A stretch of DNA of 22,232 bases, from contig URVL01000021.1 in NCBI GenBank assembly GCA_900551265.1, positions 1-22,232 of the forward strand. Direction: 5' to 3'. Positions 1 to 9,023 of the stretch are shown here, in pieces. The notes under the pieces were generated by a model. That model had not been told where the DNA came from, did not search any database, and worked only from the letters and a program-made list of their open reading frames with translations. A program made the position numbers and the translations under genes. Each line of letters begins with the position of its first letter. The stretch's first letter is position 1. Origin of the DNA: an uncultured Eubacteriales bacterium. GTDB taxonomy: Bacteria; Bacillota; Clostridia; Oscillospirales; QAMX01.

Positions 1-130
1 TTACCGCCCGTCGCCCTTTCGTTTTGTTTTTCCCCGGCTCCCGCTGCGGCCCTCTGGGTGGGGGTGGCTTATAATATTATTTTTTTTTTTTAATTTTTTT
101 TTTTATTTTATTTTTTTATTTTTTTTATTA
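1..130. other. Low-complexity contig end, composition unlike the rest
   Basis: The first roughly 75 bases are a GC-rich, G/C-homopolymer-rich stretch. Bases 78-128 are almost pure T with a few A. Nothing else in the window looks like this, and no reading frame, promoter or RNA fold in it is convincing. It may be a low-quality or chimeric assembly end rather than real chromosome. Bases 131-250 have normal composition, but I see no gene there either. Confidence 0.6.
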
Positions 131-251
131 ACACCACACGACTCTATTACACCGCGCGGTGCATGGCAAATAACTGCCAATCTATGGTGTTTGATTACAA
201 TATACAGGAGTATTGTTAACTCAGTTTAAACTTTTCGACGGCTTTTGCCGG

Positions 252-289
252 ACAAAAACAGCCGTCTGGGGTATAACCAGACGGCTGTT
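252..289 (-). terminator. Intrinsic terminator of the pyrG-glmS operon
   Basis: A perfect 13-bp inverted repeat (257-269 with 277-289, 7-base loop) is followed on the minus strand by TTTTTGTC. It lies about 45 bases past the glmS stop codon. On the plus strand no T run follows the stem, so it serves the minus-strand operon. Confidence 0.9.
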
Positions 290-335
290 GCAAACAGAAT
301 CTTTACATCTGCGGGCACACCACCGCTTTCGGTTT

Positions 336-2162
336 TCATTCAACCGTTACACTCTTTGCAAGATTACGCGGCTTATCGATGTCGCAGCCTTTGAGCGAGG
401 CAACGTAATACGCAAACAGTTGAAGCGGGATTACGGAAAGAGACGGCGCAACAAAGTCCGCATGTGCGGGAAGCAGGATGACATAATCTGCCACTTCGTC
501 AATAAACGGCATACCATCACAGGCCAACGCAATCACCATGGCGCCGCGTGCTTTTACCGTACGGATATCGGAGATCATGCGCTCAAGCAACCGCTCCTGC
601 GTACAAAGTGCAACCACAAGACTGCCGGGTTGTATCAGCGAAATCGTGCCATGCTTGAGCTCTCCGGCCGCATAAGACTCTGAGTGAATGTAGGAAATTT
701 CCTTCAGCTTTAAAGAGCCTTCCAATGCCAGCGCATAGTCCAGATTACGTCCAATAAAGAAAATATCCTCTTTTGCAAAGCATAAAGACGCCAGGTATTG
801 AATATGTGAGGTATCCTTTAAAAGCGTCTCACACAGGCCGGGCAGCGCCTCCAGCTGCCGCATATATGAGGCATAGCGTGTGTCATCCAGCCGTCCCAGC
901 ATCCTCGACATGGCAAGCGTCATAAGATAAAGGACGGAAAGCTGGGTATTATAGGCCTTCGTTGTCGCCACAGCAATTTCAGGTCCTGCCCAGGTATAAA
1001 GCACCTCGTCGGCTTCGGAGGCAATCGCACTGCCAACAACATTGACAATCCCAATGGTATATGCGCCAAGGCGCTTCGCCTCGCGCAAAGCGGCCAGCGT
1101 ATCCGCAGTTTCTCCGGACTGACTGATGACAAGCACCAACGTATCGCCGTCCACCAAAGGGTTGTCATAGCGAAACTCCGATGCCAATTCCACCCGAACC
1201 GGGATATGAAGCAACTGTTCCATAAAGACGCGCCCAACCATACCGACGTGATAAGATGAGCCGCAAGCAGTAATATAGATCTGCTTTAACGAACGAACAC
1301 GCGCCTCATCCAGCCCGTGTAAGCCCAGTTCGATCTCTCCATTCGCTACACGCGGTGAAATCGTATCATGAATTGCACGCGGCTGCTCATAGATTTCCTT
1401 GAGCATGAAATGCTCGTAGCCCCCTTTTTCGGCGGCGGATATGTCCCACTCCACACGTTCTTCCGTATAGGGAACCGGCTCTCCAAAGGGATCAAATATC
1501 TTTACGGAATCCGCACGTATTACCGCAACATCCATTTCCTTGAGCCGTACCACACGGCGCGTATACTTCAAGAATGCCGGGATGTCGGACGCGATGTAAT
1601 TTTCACCCTCTCCAAGGCCTATAATAAGCGGGCTGTTTTGACGCGCCGCCACAATAAGGTCCGGATAATCGGTAAACAGTACGCCCAGCGCATATGAGCC
1701 CTTGATCTGTACCAGCGCTGTGCGCACAGCCTCGACAGGGTCCCCATGGTAGTAATAATCAATCAAATTTGCTACAACCTCCGAGTCAGTCTGCGAACGG
1801 AATGTGTAGCCCTGCGCCGTTAAGAACTCCTTGAGCGGCAAATAATTTTCAATGATGCCATTATGTACAATCACCACGCGCGAATCGGTACTCGCATGCG
1901 GATGCGCATTTAAATCCGATGGTTCTCCGTGGGTTGCCCACCGTGTGTGACCAATGCCAACTTTTCCCGGAAGCCTGGCGCCGTTATCCGTTCGCTCACG
2001 CAGCACCATAAGCCTGCCGCGTGCCTTTTCCACATGGATACCATCCGCCTCATGGATGGCCAACCCTGCCGAGTCATATCCCCGGTATTCCAGGTGTTCC
2101 AACGCATCTAAAATCATTTCGGAAGCCTGCCGCGCGCCGGCATAACCCACGATTCCACACAT
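336..2162 (-). CDS. glmS: Glutamine--fructose-6-phosphate aminotransferase (isomerizing)
   Basis: GlmS converts fructose-6-phosphate and glutamine to glucosamine-6-phosphate, the first step towards UDP-GlcNAc for peptidoglycan. The protein is 608 aa, the usual size. It begins MCGIVGYAG, so Cys2 becomes the N-terminal nucleophile of the class-II (Ntn) glutaminase domain (about residues 1-220). Two SIS isomerase domains follow, with the conserved ACGSSYH and SQSGETADT stretches, ESYAAGELKHG, and the typical C-terminus DKPRNLAKSVTVE. AGGAGG lies 8 bases before the ATG. It starts 19 bases after pyrG, so the two are surely cotranscribed. No glmS ribozyme can fit in that gap. Identification is by strong family motifs. 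Confidence 0.98.
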   Translation of the reverse strand: MCGIVGYAGARQASEMILDALEHLEYRGYDSAGLAIHEADGIHVEKARGRLMVLRERTDNGARLPGKVGIGHTRWATHGEPSDLNAHPHASTDSRVVIVHNGIIENYLPLKEFLTAQGYTFRSQTDSEVVANLIDYYYHGDPVEAVRTALVQIKGSYALGVLFTDYPDLIVAARQNSPLIIGLGEGENYIASDIPAFLKYTRRVVRLKEMDVAVIRADSVKIFDPFGEPVPYTEERVEWDISAAEKGGYEHFMLKEIYEQPRAIHDTISPRVANGEIELGLHGLDEARVRSLKQIYITACGSSYHVGMVGRVFMEQLLHIPVRVELASEFRYDNPLVDGDTLVLVISQSGETADTLAALREAKRLGAYTIGIVNVVGSAIASEADEVLYTWAGPEIAVATTKAYNTQLSVLYLMTLAMSRMLGRLDDTRYASYMRQLEALPGLCETLLKDTSHIQYLASLCFAKEDIFFIGRNLDYALALEGSLKLKEISYIHSESYAAGELKHGTISLIQPGSLVVALCTQERLLERMISDIRTVKARGAMVIALACDGMPFIDEVADYVILLPAHADFVAPSLSVIPLQLFAYYVASLKGCDIDKPRNLAKSVTVE

Positions 2163-2181
2163 AAATTGTTCCTCCTGTCGA

Positions 2182-3792
<1,611 letters not shown>

Positions 3793-3798
3793 TCAGCC

Positions 3799-4386
3799 TC
3801 AGTTCTCATAAGTTTTCAGGATTCCTTCGGCTATTTCACCACGGGTTGTGCGCCTATCCATCGCCTGTTTTTCAATATACCGGTGTGCCTCGGCCTCGCT
3901 CATCTTCAGATACTCAATGAGCACCCATTTCGCACGCTCTACAATCCGCATCTCATTCATCCTGGTCTCAAGCGACTGCGCGCGGTCTTCTGCGCGGCGC
4001 ATACGTTCGCGCATGGCCACCAAAAGCCGTAAAGCCTGCAAAAACAGCGTCCGGCTCAGCGGCTTCGGTAAAGTCAGCACGCCACATTGCAAAACGCGCT
4101 CCGACAACTCCTCATACCGCTCGTTTTTGACAAGCAGCAAAATGCCTGCATGGCCCATTCTCGTCATGTCGCACGCCAACCGGGCGCCAGTCTCACCCGG
4201 AAGCGGCGCGCTGATGATGACAATATCGTGCCGCTGCACAGCATAGCACTCCCGAGCCGCCGGGGCGTCTGCCGCAACGGCCGTCCTGGCAAACCCGGAT
4301 TCGAGCAAAAGACCGCGTATAACATCTGTATCCCGAACGGACGCAGAAACGATCAAGACACTGTAGGGCATCGGTCCTGTCGGCAT
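3799..4386 (-). CDS. ANTAR-domain regulator with pseudo-receiver domain
   Basis: This is a 195-aa protein of the AmiR/NasT type, RNA-binding regulators that prevent transcription termination in leaders. Residues 8-125 resemble a response-regulator receiver. However, the phosphoacceptor Asp is replaced by Ser59 (IVIISAPLPG), and the acidic pair after strand 1 reads SA (VLIVSAS). Phosphorylation is therefore unlikely; the Lys of LPKPL (K108) remains. A short coiled coil (about 125-145) leads into the ANTAR domain (about 135-192: IVERAKWVLIEYLKMSEAEA, then AMDRRTTRGEIAE). The ATG at 4386 is chosen because GGAGG sits 5 bases upstream; the GTG at 4392 overlaps that SD. It is the first gene of an operon with pyrG and glmS, both glutamine-dependent amidotransferases. 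What signal it senses cannot be read from the sequence. Confidence 0.88.
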   Translation of the reverse strand: MPTGPMPYSVLIVSASVRDTDVIRGLLLESGFARTAVAADAPAARECYAVQRHDIVIISAPLPGETGARLACDMTRMGHAGILLLVKNERYEELSERVLQCGVLTLPKPLSRTLFLQALRLLVAMRERMRRAEDRAQSLETRMNEMRIVERAKWVLIEYLKMSEAEAHRYIEKQAMDRRTTRGEIAEGILKTYEN

Positions 4387-4454
4387 ATGCACCTCCCGGC
4401 ATCCGGCGCACCCTCTCCGCAGCGATTACGGACGCTATTGGCCAATAAAAACAG

Positions 4455-4488
4455 GTGTTCGCCGCATGAATGAAAAAACGGCGAACAC
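4455..4488 (-). terminator. Leader terminator/attenuator before the ANTAR-pyrG-glmS operon
   Basis: A perfect 10-bp stem (4479-4488 with 4455-4464) has a 14-base loop. On the minus strand it is followed by CCTGTTTTTATT, giving an intrinsic-terminator shape. It lies after the predicted promoter (4544-4573) and about 70 bases before the first start codon, so it could attenuate the operon. Bases 4525-4531 (AACGGCG on the minus strand) can pair with 4477-4483, which would open this stem. It could instead be the 3' terminator of the upstream glycosidase gene. Confidence 0.65.
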
Positions 4489-4495
4489 AATACAG

Positions 4496-4517
4496 ATAGG
4501 ACGTTTTGTCCGTCTAT
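4496..4517 (-). other. Small leader hairpin upstream of the attenuator
   Basis: On the minus strand ATAG-ACG can pair with CGT-CTAT around a 7-base loop, with one bulged C. The hairpin lies between the possible antiterminator strand (4525-4531) and the terminator stem. It is a candidate ANTAR-binding element by position only; it lacks the six-base loop of the published ANTAR target. Confidence 0.35.
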
Positions 4518-4543
4518 ACATGAACGCCGTTGTCCATACTGAT

Positions 4544-4573
4544 ACTATACACCAGTCGGATTCTCTTTGTCAA
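4544..4573 (-). promoter_or_regulatory. Sigma-A promoter for ANTAR-pyrG-glmS
   Basis: On the minus strand TTGACA (4568-4573) and TATAGT (4544-4549) are separated by 18 bases. The predicted transcript start, near 4537, gives a leader of about 150 bases that holds the hairpins described above. Confidence 0.75.
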
Positions 4574-4615
4574 TATTGCATTCCGACAAAATCAGAAACG
4601 CACAGCAGAACACGC

Positions 4616-6247
4616 TTAATTCCTCTCAAAAAGCAACAGGCTGACAGCGTGAACCGGCATGGAAAAATGCAGTCGGACTCCTTCCTTTTGAACCTCCACC
4701 GTTTCCGGCTGTACGAGAAGTTCCAATCCGTCCCGTGCCTTAATCGCAGCATACTGTCCCGCATCCGGATAATTCGGCATACCCTGCCGCATCCACTCTG
4801 CATAAGCATTCGAATGCGCTTCGTCAATCCGGTAATGCCGTACGGTAATCCGGCCTTCCGGTATACCGGTCAGCTGAAAGTCTATGTCAAACGTCTCACG
4901 AACATCCCAGTCGTCATGATGGCAATAAAGCAGCACCTGCACACTGTCATTCGCACCCACCGTCGCCCAGCCGTCAATCTCCGGGCCCTCCTTCGTACCG
5001 TTATAGTCGGCAAACGTAAGCGGGTCCAGGTCACGCGAGCTCTCCAACTTGATGCGCTGCGTGCCGAGCCGCGCATAGAGCTTAAACAAATTAAAAATGG
5101 GCTTATCAATTCCCTGCGTCGTAAAGGTACGCGTACCCTCAAAGCAGCGCTCGCCCTCGAACATGAATGCCCAGGCCAGGGGACGCAAATCCATGTCCAT
5201 CCGTTCGGCCAGATCGTAAAGGTTTTTGTAACCGGATGCGACGAAGGAAGCATAATACTCCGTATTTCGGAAATTGAGATTGAAATTGTCAAAACGGCCG
5301 CCGGCAGCCCAGGCGTCTGGATCCGTCTCGCTCATGACACACTCCAAATCGCCGTATCCCGCCTCCCGGATGACCTCCGCCTGTGTTTTCGCATTGTTTA
5401 CCAGACGCCGCACGGACGGAATCTGCTTTTTTGCCAGGAGATTCATATCATAAAGGCCGCCTTTGGTATGAAAAGATGTGAAATCCACACGCGTGCCGTG
5501 CGCTCCACTGTAATAGTTTACACCGTTTTTTACATGGTCGAGAAAATTTCTCAAAAAAAGCGCGCCGCCGGCTGCAAAGTCCTCATTTCCCGTCGTAGCA
5601 GGTCCGCCAAAACGCGCCGCCGGCATTACGGCGTGAATCGCCGCCTCTGTATAATCGTAAAGCTTATCATATTCCTCCGGGGTTCCCCGCCAATAGAAAA
5701 TATCCGGTTCATTCCAGAGTTCAAAATACCACGTGGAAAGTTCTGCCTCTCCGTAGCGGCCTTTCAAGTGCGTAATCAGGTTTACAATCAGGTCATACCA
5801 ACGGCCATAATCCTTCGGCGGCATCGCCCAACCGACGCGGCGATACTCCTCCATCGTATACCCGCGCGCCGGATCGGCCGCAGCACGGGGATCCGCCAGA
5901 TCTTTGGGCATGAACCCAATTTCGAAAAACGGCTTGCAGCGGTTGCGCAGCCAGACATCCATCATTTCATCAATACAGTCATAATAGTAAACCGGGGTTC
6001 CCTTTTCATCCTCCAAGTAGACATTCGTAGAACCCCACTTGTAAAAGCCGTGCATGATGCCCGTGCACAGCATGTGATGCGCGCGCATATAGTAGGGCTT
6101 TTCCAGCTTCCCAAACTTTTCAATCAGCGCCATGCCGCCCGGCGAATGCGTATAGTTGCACTCATCGTAGCCGATATAATTCCAGGTATGCTCCAGCTTT
6201 CCAAGCCAGCACGCCGCATCGGCGCGAACTGTCACTTTCTCATTCAT
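4616..6247 (-). CDS. Family GH39-like glycoside hydrolase, cytoplasmic (beta-xylosidase-type)
   Basis: This 543-aa protein resembles GH39 beta-xylosidases, retaining glycosidases with a TIM-barrel catalytic domain. WYFELWNEPDI (residues 173-183) carries the likely acid/base Glu180, preceded by Asn as in clan GH-A. Glu307 in CVMSETDPD is the probable nucleophile, and a beta-sandwich-like C-terminus follows. No signal peptide is present, so it should act inside the cell on an imported oligosaccharide or glycoside. The ATG at 6247 is preferred over a TTG at 6262 because GAGGAG lies 7 bases upstream. It follows the racemase-family gene by 11 bases and is probably cotranscribed with it. Substrate specificity is not readable; xylosidase is the family default only. 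Confidence 0.75.
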   Translation of the reverse strand: MNEKVTVRADAACWLGKLEHTWNYIGYDECNYTHSPGGMALIEKFGKLEKPYYMRAHHMLCTGIMHGFYKWGSTNVYLEDEKGTPVYYYDCIDEMMDVWLRNRCKPFFEIGFMPKDLADPRAAADPARGYTMEEYRRVGWAMPPKDYGRWYDLIVNLITHLKGRYGEAELSTWYFELWNEPDIFYWRGTPEEYDKLYDYTEAAIHAVMPAARFGGPATTGNEDFAAGGALFLRNFLDHVKNGVNYYSGAHGTRVDFTSFHTKGGLYDMNLLAKKQIPSVRRLVNNAKTQAEVIREAGYGDLECVMSETDPDAWAAGGRFDNFNLNFRNTEYYASFVASGYKNLYDLAERMDMDLRPLAWAFMFEGERCFEGTRTFTTQGIDKPIFNLFKLYARLGTQRIKLESSRDLDPLTFADYNGTKEGPEIDGWATVGANDSVQVLLYCHHDDWDVRETFDIDFQLTGIPEGRITVRHYRIDEAHSNAYAEWMRQGMPNYPDAGQYAAIKARDGLELLVQPETVEVQKEGVRLHFSMPVHAVSLLLFERN

Positions 6248-6258
6248 GTTCGTTCTCC

Positions 6259-6939
6259 TCAATCCATGGCAAGCAGCATCTCGCGCACACGCTGAAAACT
6301 CGTCCTCCCGCTGTTATAAACCGGTACCCGTGTGGCCATCAGTTCCTTTTCCAGCACAGACATGGACACCTGCGCCATCACAATCGCATCTACCTCATGA
6401 GAGAGCCGGTCAATTTCCTCCAGGAGCATTTCGTTATGTTTGGCGGGATTGTTTTCCTCACGCAGCACACGGAAAGCCTCCGCGCAAAGCACAGGCTTTA
6501 CCTCAATCTCACGGCCCGCATCCGCCGCCGCTTCACGCAGGAGCCGCTCGGACGCAGGCATGGTGGAGGCCAGTGTGCCCAGCAGTCCGATTCGCCGTCC
6601 GTCTTGCACGGCAAGATCCATCATGGGGCGGTCAATATTCAGCATCGGGATATCAATCATCGGGCGCGCAACAGAGACCGCCTGATTGAAGGTCGAACAG
6701 GCCAGCAGTATCATATCGCAGCCCGCCTCCTGCAAGAAGCGCGCGTAAGTCGCGAATTTAAAAAAGTTTACCTTCGGAATCGTACCGGGTTCCGCCTTCA
6801 AATTATCGCGCTGGATCGTGTCGTCGCCCAGGTGCATAAGCGTCACTTCCGGAATGATCTCCTTTGCATACGGTTCCACCGCAGACGCGGTAAACACTGC
6901 CGCATGAATGATGCCGAGCGTACGGTCTTTCAGTGCCAT
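6259..6939 (-). CDS. Asp/Glu racemase-superfamily protein with a single catalytic-type Cys
   Basis: This is a 226-aa cytosolic protein of the aspartate/glutamate/hydantoin racemase superfamily. LLACSTFNQAV (Cys81) matches the first catalytic cysteine loop. At the place of the second one (family pattern GCT/GCS) it reads VMAQVSMSVL (around residue 190), with no cysteine. A classical two-cysteine racemase mechanism is therefore doubtful, and an isomerase, decarboxylase-like or binding role is possible. The ATG at 6939 is chosen because GGAGG lies 7 bases upstream. A longer start would add MKKRGGTD and run through that SD. It precedes the glycosidase gene in the same operon and diverges from an epimerase-like gene, suggesting sugar or sugar-acid metabolism. 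The function is otherwise unknown. Confidence 0.7.
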   Translation of the reverse strand: MALKDRTLGIIHAAVFTASAVEPYAKEIIPEVTLMHLGDDTIQRDNLKAEPGTIPKVNFFKFATYARFLQEAGCDMILLACSTFNQAVSVARPMIDIPMLNIDRPMMDLAVQDGRRIGLLGTLASTMPASERLLREAAADAGREIEVKPVLCAEAFRVLREENNPAKHNEMLLEEIDRLSHEVDAIVMAQVSMSVLEKELMATRVPVYNSGRTSFQRVREMLLAMD

Positions 6940-6980
6940 ATCAGTTCCTCCCCGTTTTTTCATTCAGAATCACTGTCTTC

Positions 6981-7009
6981 ACTGTACCACAGAAATAGTT
7001 TCCTGTAAA
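6981..7009 (-). promoter_or_regulatory. Probable sigma-A promoter for the racemase-like/glycosidase operon
   Basis: On the minus strand TTTACA (7004-7009), a 17-base spacer and TACAGT (6981-6986) lie 42 bases before the start codon. The -10 is only a 4/6 match. It is back to back with the plus-strand promoter at 7022-7050. Confidence 0.5.
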
Positions 7010-7021
7010 GAGAATTACAAT

Positions 7022-7050
7022 TTGACAAACTGTTCTTTTCACGGTAAGAT
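7022..7050 (+). promoter_or_regulatory. Sigma-A promoter for the epimerase-like/VOC operon
   Basis: TTGACA (7022-7027), a 17-base spacer and TAAGAT (7045-7050) lie just before the SD GGGGGAG and the ATG at 7072. The predicted leader is only about 15 bases. Confidence 0.7.
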
Positions 7051-7071
7051 GAAAAAAAGGGGGAGACCTTT

Positions 7072-7875
7072 ATGCGTTACGGCTATTGTGTCAATATGCT
7101 TGCCGAGGACACTTACGGCGTTGGATACGCCTGGATTCCCAGGCTTGCCGGGCTGGGATTTGACTACGTTGATTTACCCATGGCGCAGATGATGAATATG
7201 GATAACACGGACTTTCGGGAGCTTGTCGCCGCGCCTCTGAAGGCCTCCGGACTGCCCTGCGTCTGTGTGAACAATCTCTTTCCCGCATCCATTCGCCTGA
7301 CCGGTCCGGAAGCTGTCCAGAGTACGGCGCTTGATTATTGCCGCCGTGCATTTGAACGGGCCGCAGCGCTCGGGGCAAGCCGCGCCGTATTCGGTTCCTC
7401 CGGGGCACGGAACGTTCCGCTCCACTGGCCACACGAACAGGCCCTGTTGCAACTTGCCGAATTGCTCACGCAATTAGGCGGGGTGGCCAAAGAGTACGGT
7501 ATTACCCTTGTCATTGAACCGCTCAATCGCGGTGAATCCAATATTATCACCAGTATTGCCGAAGGGCTGCGGCTATGCAAAACCGCCGCGCATGAAAATG
7601 TACAGATGCTGGTGGATTTTTATCACATGTCGCTCTCCGGTGAAGACGCCTCGGCCGTTGCCGCGGCTACCGGCGCACTGCGGCATGTCCACCTCGCACG
7701 GCCGCTTGGGCGCGGCCTTCCCTGTCCCGGCGACGGAGAAGATTATGCAGGATTTTTTGCTGCGCTGCAAAGCGCCGGCTATGACGGGGAGCTTTCCATT
7801 GAGGCTTATGCGCACGCCTGCACGGCGCAGGACATAACAAACACCCTGCATTATTTGCGCAGCCTGTCATCATAA
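7072..7875 (+). CDS. Sugar phosphate isomerase/epimerase family protein (TIM barrel)
   Basis: This 267-aa protein belongs to the xylose-isomerase-like TIM-barrel (AP endonuclease 2) superfamily, which includes sugar epimerases, isomerases and dehydratases. The metal-site residues of the family are visible: Glu149 (VIEPLNRGESN), Asp182 and His185 (LVDFYHM), His207 (RHVHLA) and Glu244 (LSIEAYA). It should therefore be an active divalent-metal enzyme in the cytoplasm. It is followed after 29 bases by a VOC metalloprotein in the same transcript and diverges from the glycosidase operon. The substrate cannot be fixed from sequence alone; ketose 3-epimerase is one option. Confidence 0.82.
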   Translation: MRYGYCVNMLAEDTYGVGYAWIPRLAGLGFDYVDLPMAQMMNMDNTDFRELVAAPLKASGLPCVCVNNLFPASIRLTGPEAVQSTALDYCRRAFERAAALGASRAVFGSSGARNVPLHWPHEQALLQLAELLTQLGGVAKEYGITLVIEPLNRGESNIITSIAEGLRLCKTAAHENVQMLVDFYHMSLSGEDASAVAAATGALRHVHLARPLGRGLPCPGDGEDYAGFFAALQSAGYDGELSIEAYAHACTAQDITNTLHYLRSLSS

Positions 7876-7904
7876 TTGCCGCACAGAGAAGGAGGATTCC
7901 GCTC

Positions 7905-8309
7905 ATGATTGAAAGTATGATGCACCTTGCCGTCTATGCAACGGATATGAACCGCAGCGCCGACTTTTACTGTCGGGTTTTGGGCGGCGAACAGGTATTT
8001 ACCGTTAACGATGAGGACGGAACGCCGGGCATGATGTATATCCGTCTTGCACCCGGGCAGTATATCGAAATGTTTCGCGCAGCACCCGGTGCCGAAGCAG
8101 TCCGCTCTCCTGTGGGATTCGCGCATCTGTGTCTGACTGTCCCCGATATTTATGCCGCGGCGGATGAGCTGCGCAGCCGCAGCTGGCCAATCCGTGTCGG
8201 CCCGAAGGCGGGTAAATATGGAAATTATCAGCTGTGGATCCGCGATCCTGACGGCATGGACATTGAAATCATGCAGGTGTTACCTGATTTTCTCATGGGA
8301 AACGCGTAA
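7905..8309 (+). CDS. VOC-family metalloprotein (glyoxalase-like)
   Basis: This 134-aa single-module vicinal-oxygen-chelate protein has two beta-alpha-beta-beta-beta repeats. All four expected metal ligands are visible: His7 (MMHLAVY), Glu55 (YIEMF), His74 (GFAHLCL) and Glu121 (MDIEIMQ). It is therefore likely an active glyoxalase I, isomerase or similar, acting on a small metabolite. AAGGAGG precedes the ATG. It is the last gene of the short plus-strand operon and probably works on the same pathway as the preceding isomerase. Lactoylglutathione lyase is the common automatic label, but the specificity is open. Confidence 0.85.
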   Translation: MIESMMHLAVYATDMNRSADFYCRVLGGEQVFTVNDEDGTPGMMYIRLAPGQYIEMFRAAPGAEAVRSPVGFAHLCLTVPDIYAAADELRSRSWPIRVGPKAGKYGNYQLWIRDPDGMDIEIMQVLPDFLMGNA

Positions 8310-8310
8310 A

Positions 8311-8334
8311 ATGCAGAGATTTTCTTCTCTGCAT
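8311..8334. repeat. Short hairpin after the VOC gene
   Basis: A perfect 9-bp inverted repeat (8311-8319 with 8326-8334, 6-base loop) begins directly after the VOC stop codon. It has no T run on the plus strand and only TTTT on the minus strand. It may help end either converging transcript. Confidence 0.5.
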
Positions 8335-8344
8335 CAACAATACG

Positions 8345-8379
8345 AACCGCCGTCCGGCATGTCGTGCCGGACGGCGGTT
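8345..8379. terminator. Strong hairpin between convergent operons
   Basis: A perfect 15-bp GC-rich stem (8345-8359 with 8365-8379) has a 5-base loop. It lies between the VOC gene (plus) and spoIIIAH (minus). The T run is weak on both sides (GTCATTTT on plus), so it is probably a terminator or 3'-end stabiliser for both. Confidence 0.65.
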
Positions 8380-8394
8380 GTCATTTTCAACATA

Positions 8395-9003
8395 TTACTG
8401 GGATTCAATAATGCGGATCATATCTGCGGAAACGCCCGTTTCCTGGATGACAATATCCTTCACCTTCGCCACGTCAGACGCCTGCAATCCTGCAACTTCC
8501 GGCAGCACCACAACGCTGACGCCCGCATCGCTGATCATGGCCACACACTCTAGGAATCCCTTTGCCGTGACCAGGCTCTCAATCCGCGACTCCGTCACGG
8601 AATTGGCCGCGATTGCCGCAATCTGTGCCTCTGCGCTTGCCTTTGCCTCTTCGCTGACATCCTCTTTTTCAACCGTTTCCTTTAACAGGGCCAATTCCTG
8701 ATCGCGAGAGGTCTGGCGTTCCAGTCTTGTCTCGTCAAAATAGGCGCCCAACTCCTCCAAACGCTCATTGGCCGTCTCACCAGACACTTCTGTATCGCCG
8801 TCCTGTGCAAGATCAATGACCCATTGGCTTTGATCGAATCTGTCCTGATCGCTGGCCGGTTCCGCTGCGTCCTGCACGTCCGTCTCGCCGCTTACGGCTG
8901 CGTCTTCACCCGCACTTCGGGAATAACTCCAGTTTAAGTATACCGCGACGCACAAAAGCAGCACAATGACCGATATTACGGCCCCATTCTTTTTGATATG
9001 CAT
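8395..9003 (-). CDS. spoIIIAH: Stage III sporulation protein AH
   Basis: SpoIIIAH sits in the mother-cell membrane and binds forespore SpoIIQ to form the channel around the engulfed forespore. The protein is 202 aa (B. subtilis about 218). A single N-terminal membrane segment (about residues 6-25, GAVISVIVLLLCVAVYLNWS) is followed by an acidic low-complexity linker. The C-terminal ring-forming domain of the YscJ/FliF type is rich in Ala/Glu helices. The ATG at 9003 is chosen because AGGAGG lies 6 bases upstream; an earlier ATG would place eight residues over this SD. It is the last gene of the spoIIIA operon, 20 bases after spoIIIAG. Confidence 0.92.
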   Translation of the reverse strand: MHIKKNGAVISVIVLLLCVAVYLNWSYSRSAGEDAAVSGETDVQDAAEPASDQDRFDQSQWVIDLAQDGDTEVSGETANERLEELGAYFDETRLERQTSRDQELALLKETVEKEDVSEEAKASAEAQIAAIAANSVTESRIESLVTAKGFLECVAMISDAGVSVVVLPEVAGLQASDVAKVKDIVIQETGVSADMIRIIESQ

Positions 9004-9023
9004 ACTCTTCCTCCTTGATTGTT

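Noticed and set aside
1..20. Possible small-subunit rRNA fragment (ACCGCCCGTCGC)
   Set aside because: Only about 12 bases match and the sequence before and after does not continue as rRNA, so it cannot be called an rRNA gene.
213..683. 156-codon plus-strand open frame near the window start
   Set aside because: It runs through the glmS terminator and is antisense to the well-supported end of glmS.
2163..2181. glmS ribozyme upstream of glmS
   Set aside because: Only 19 bases separate pyrG and glmS, far too little for the ribozyme, and none of its core can overlap pyrG in a recognisable way.
4490..4545. B. subtilis-type pyrG attenuator with reiterative G addition
   Set aside because: The predicted transcript start does not carry the GGGC initial sequence that the mechanism needs, and the first gene is the ANTAR regulator rather than pyrG.
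4466..6295. 609-codon open frame on the plus strand opposite the glycosidase gene
   Set aside because: It is antisense to a protein with clear GH39 motifs, its translation is Arg/Ile/His-rich without any family pattern, and it starts inside the leader region without an SD. It is a codon-bias shadow.
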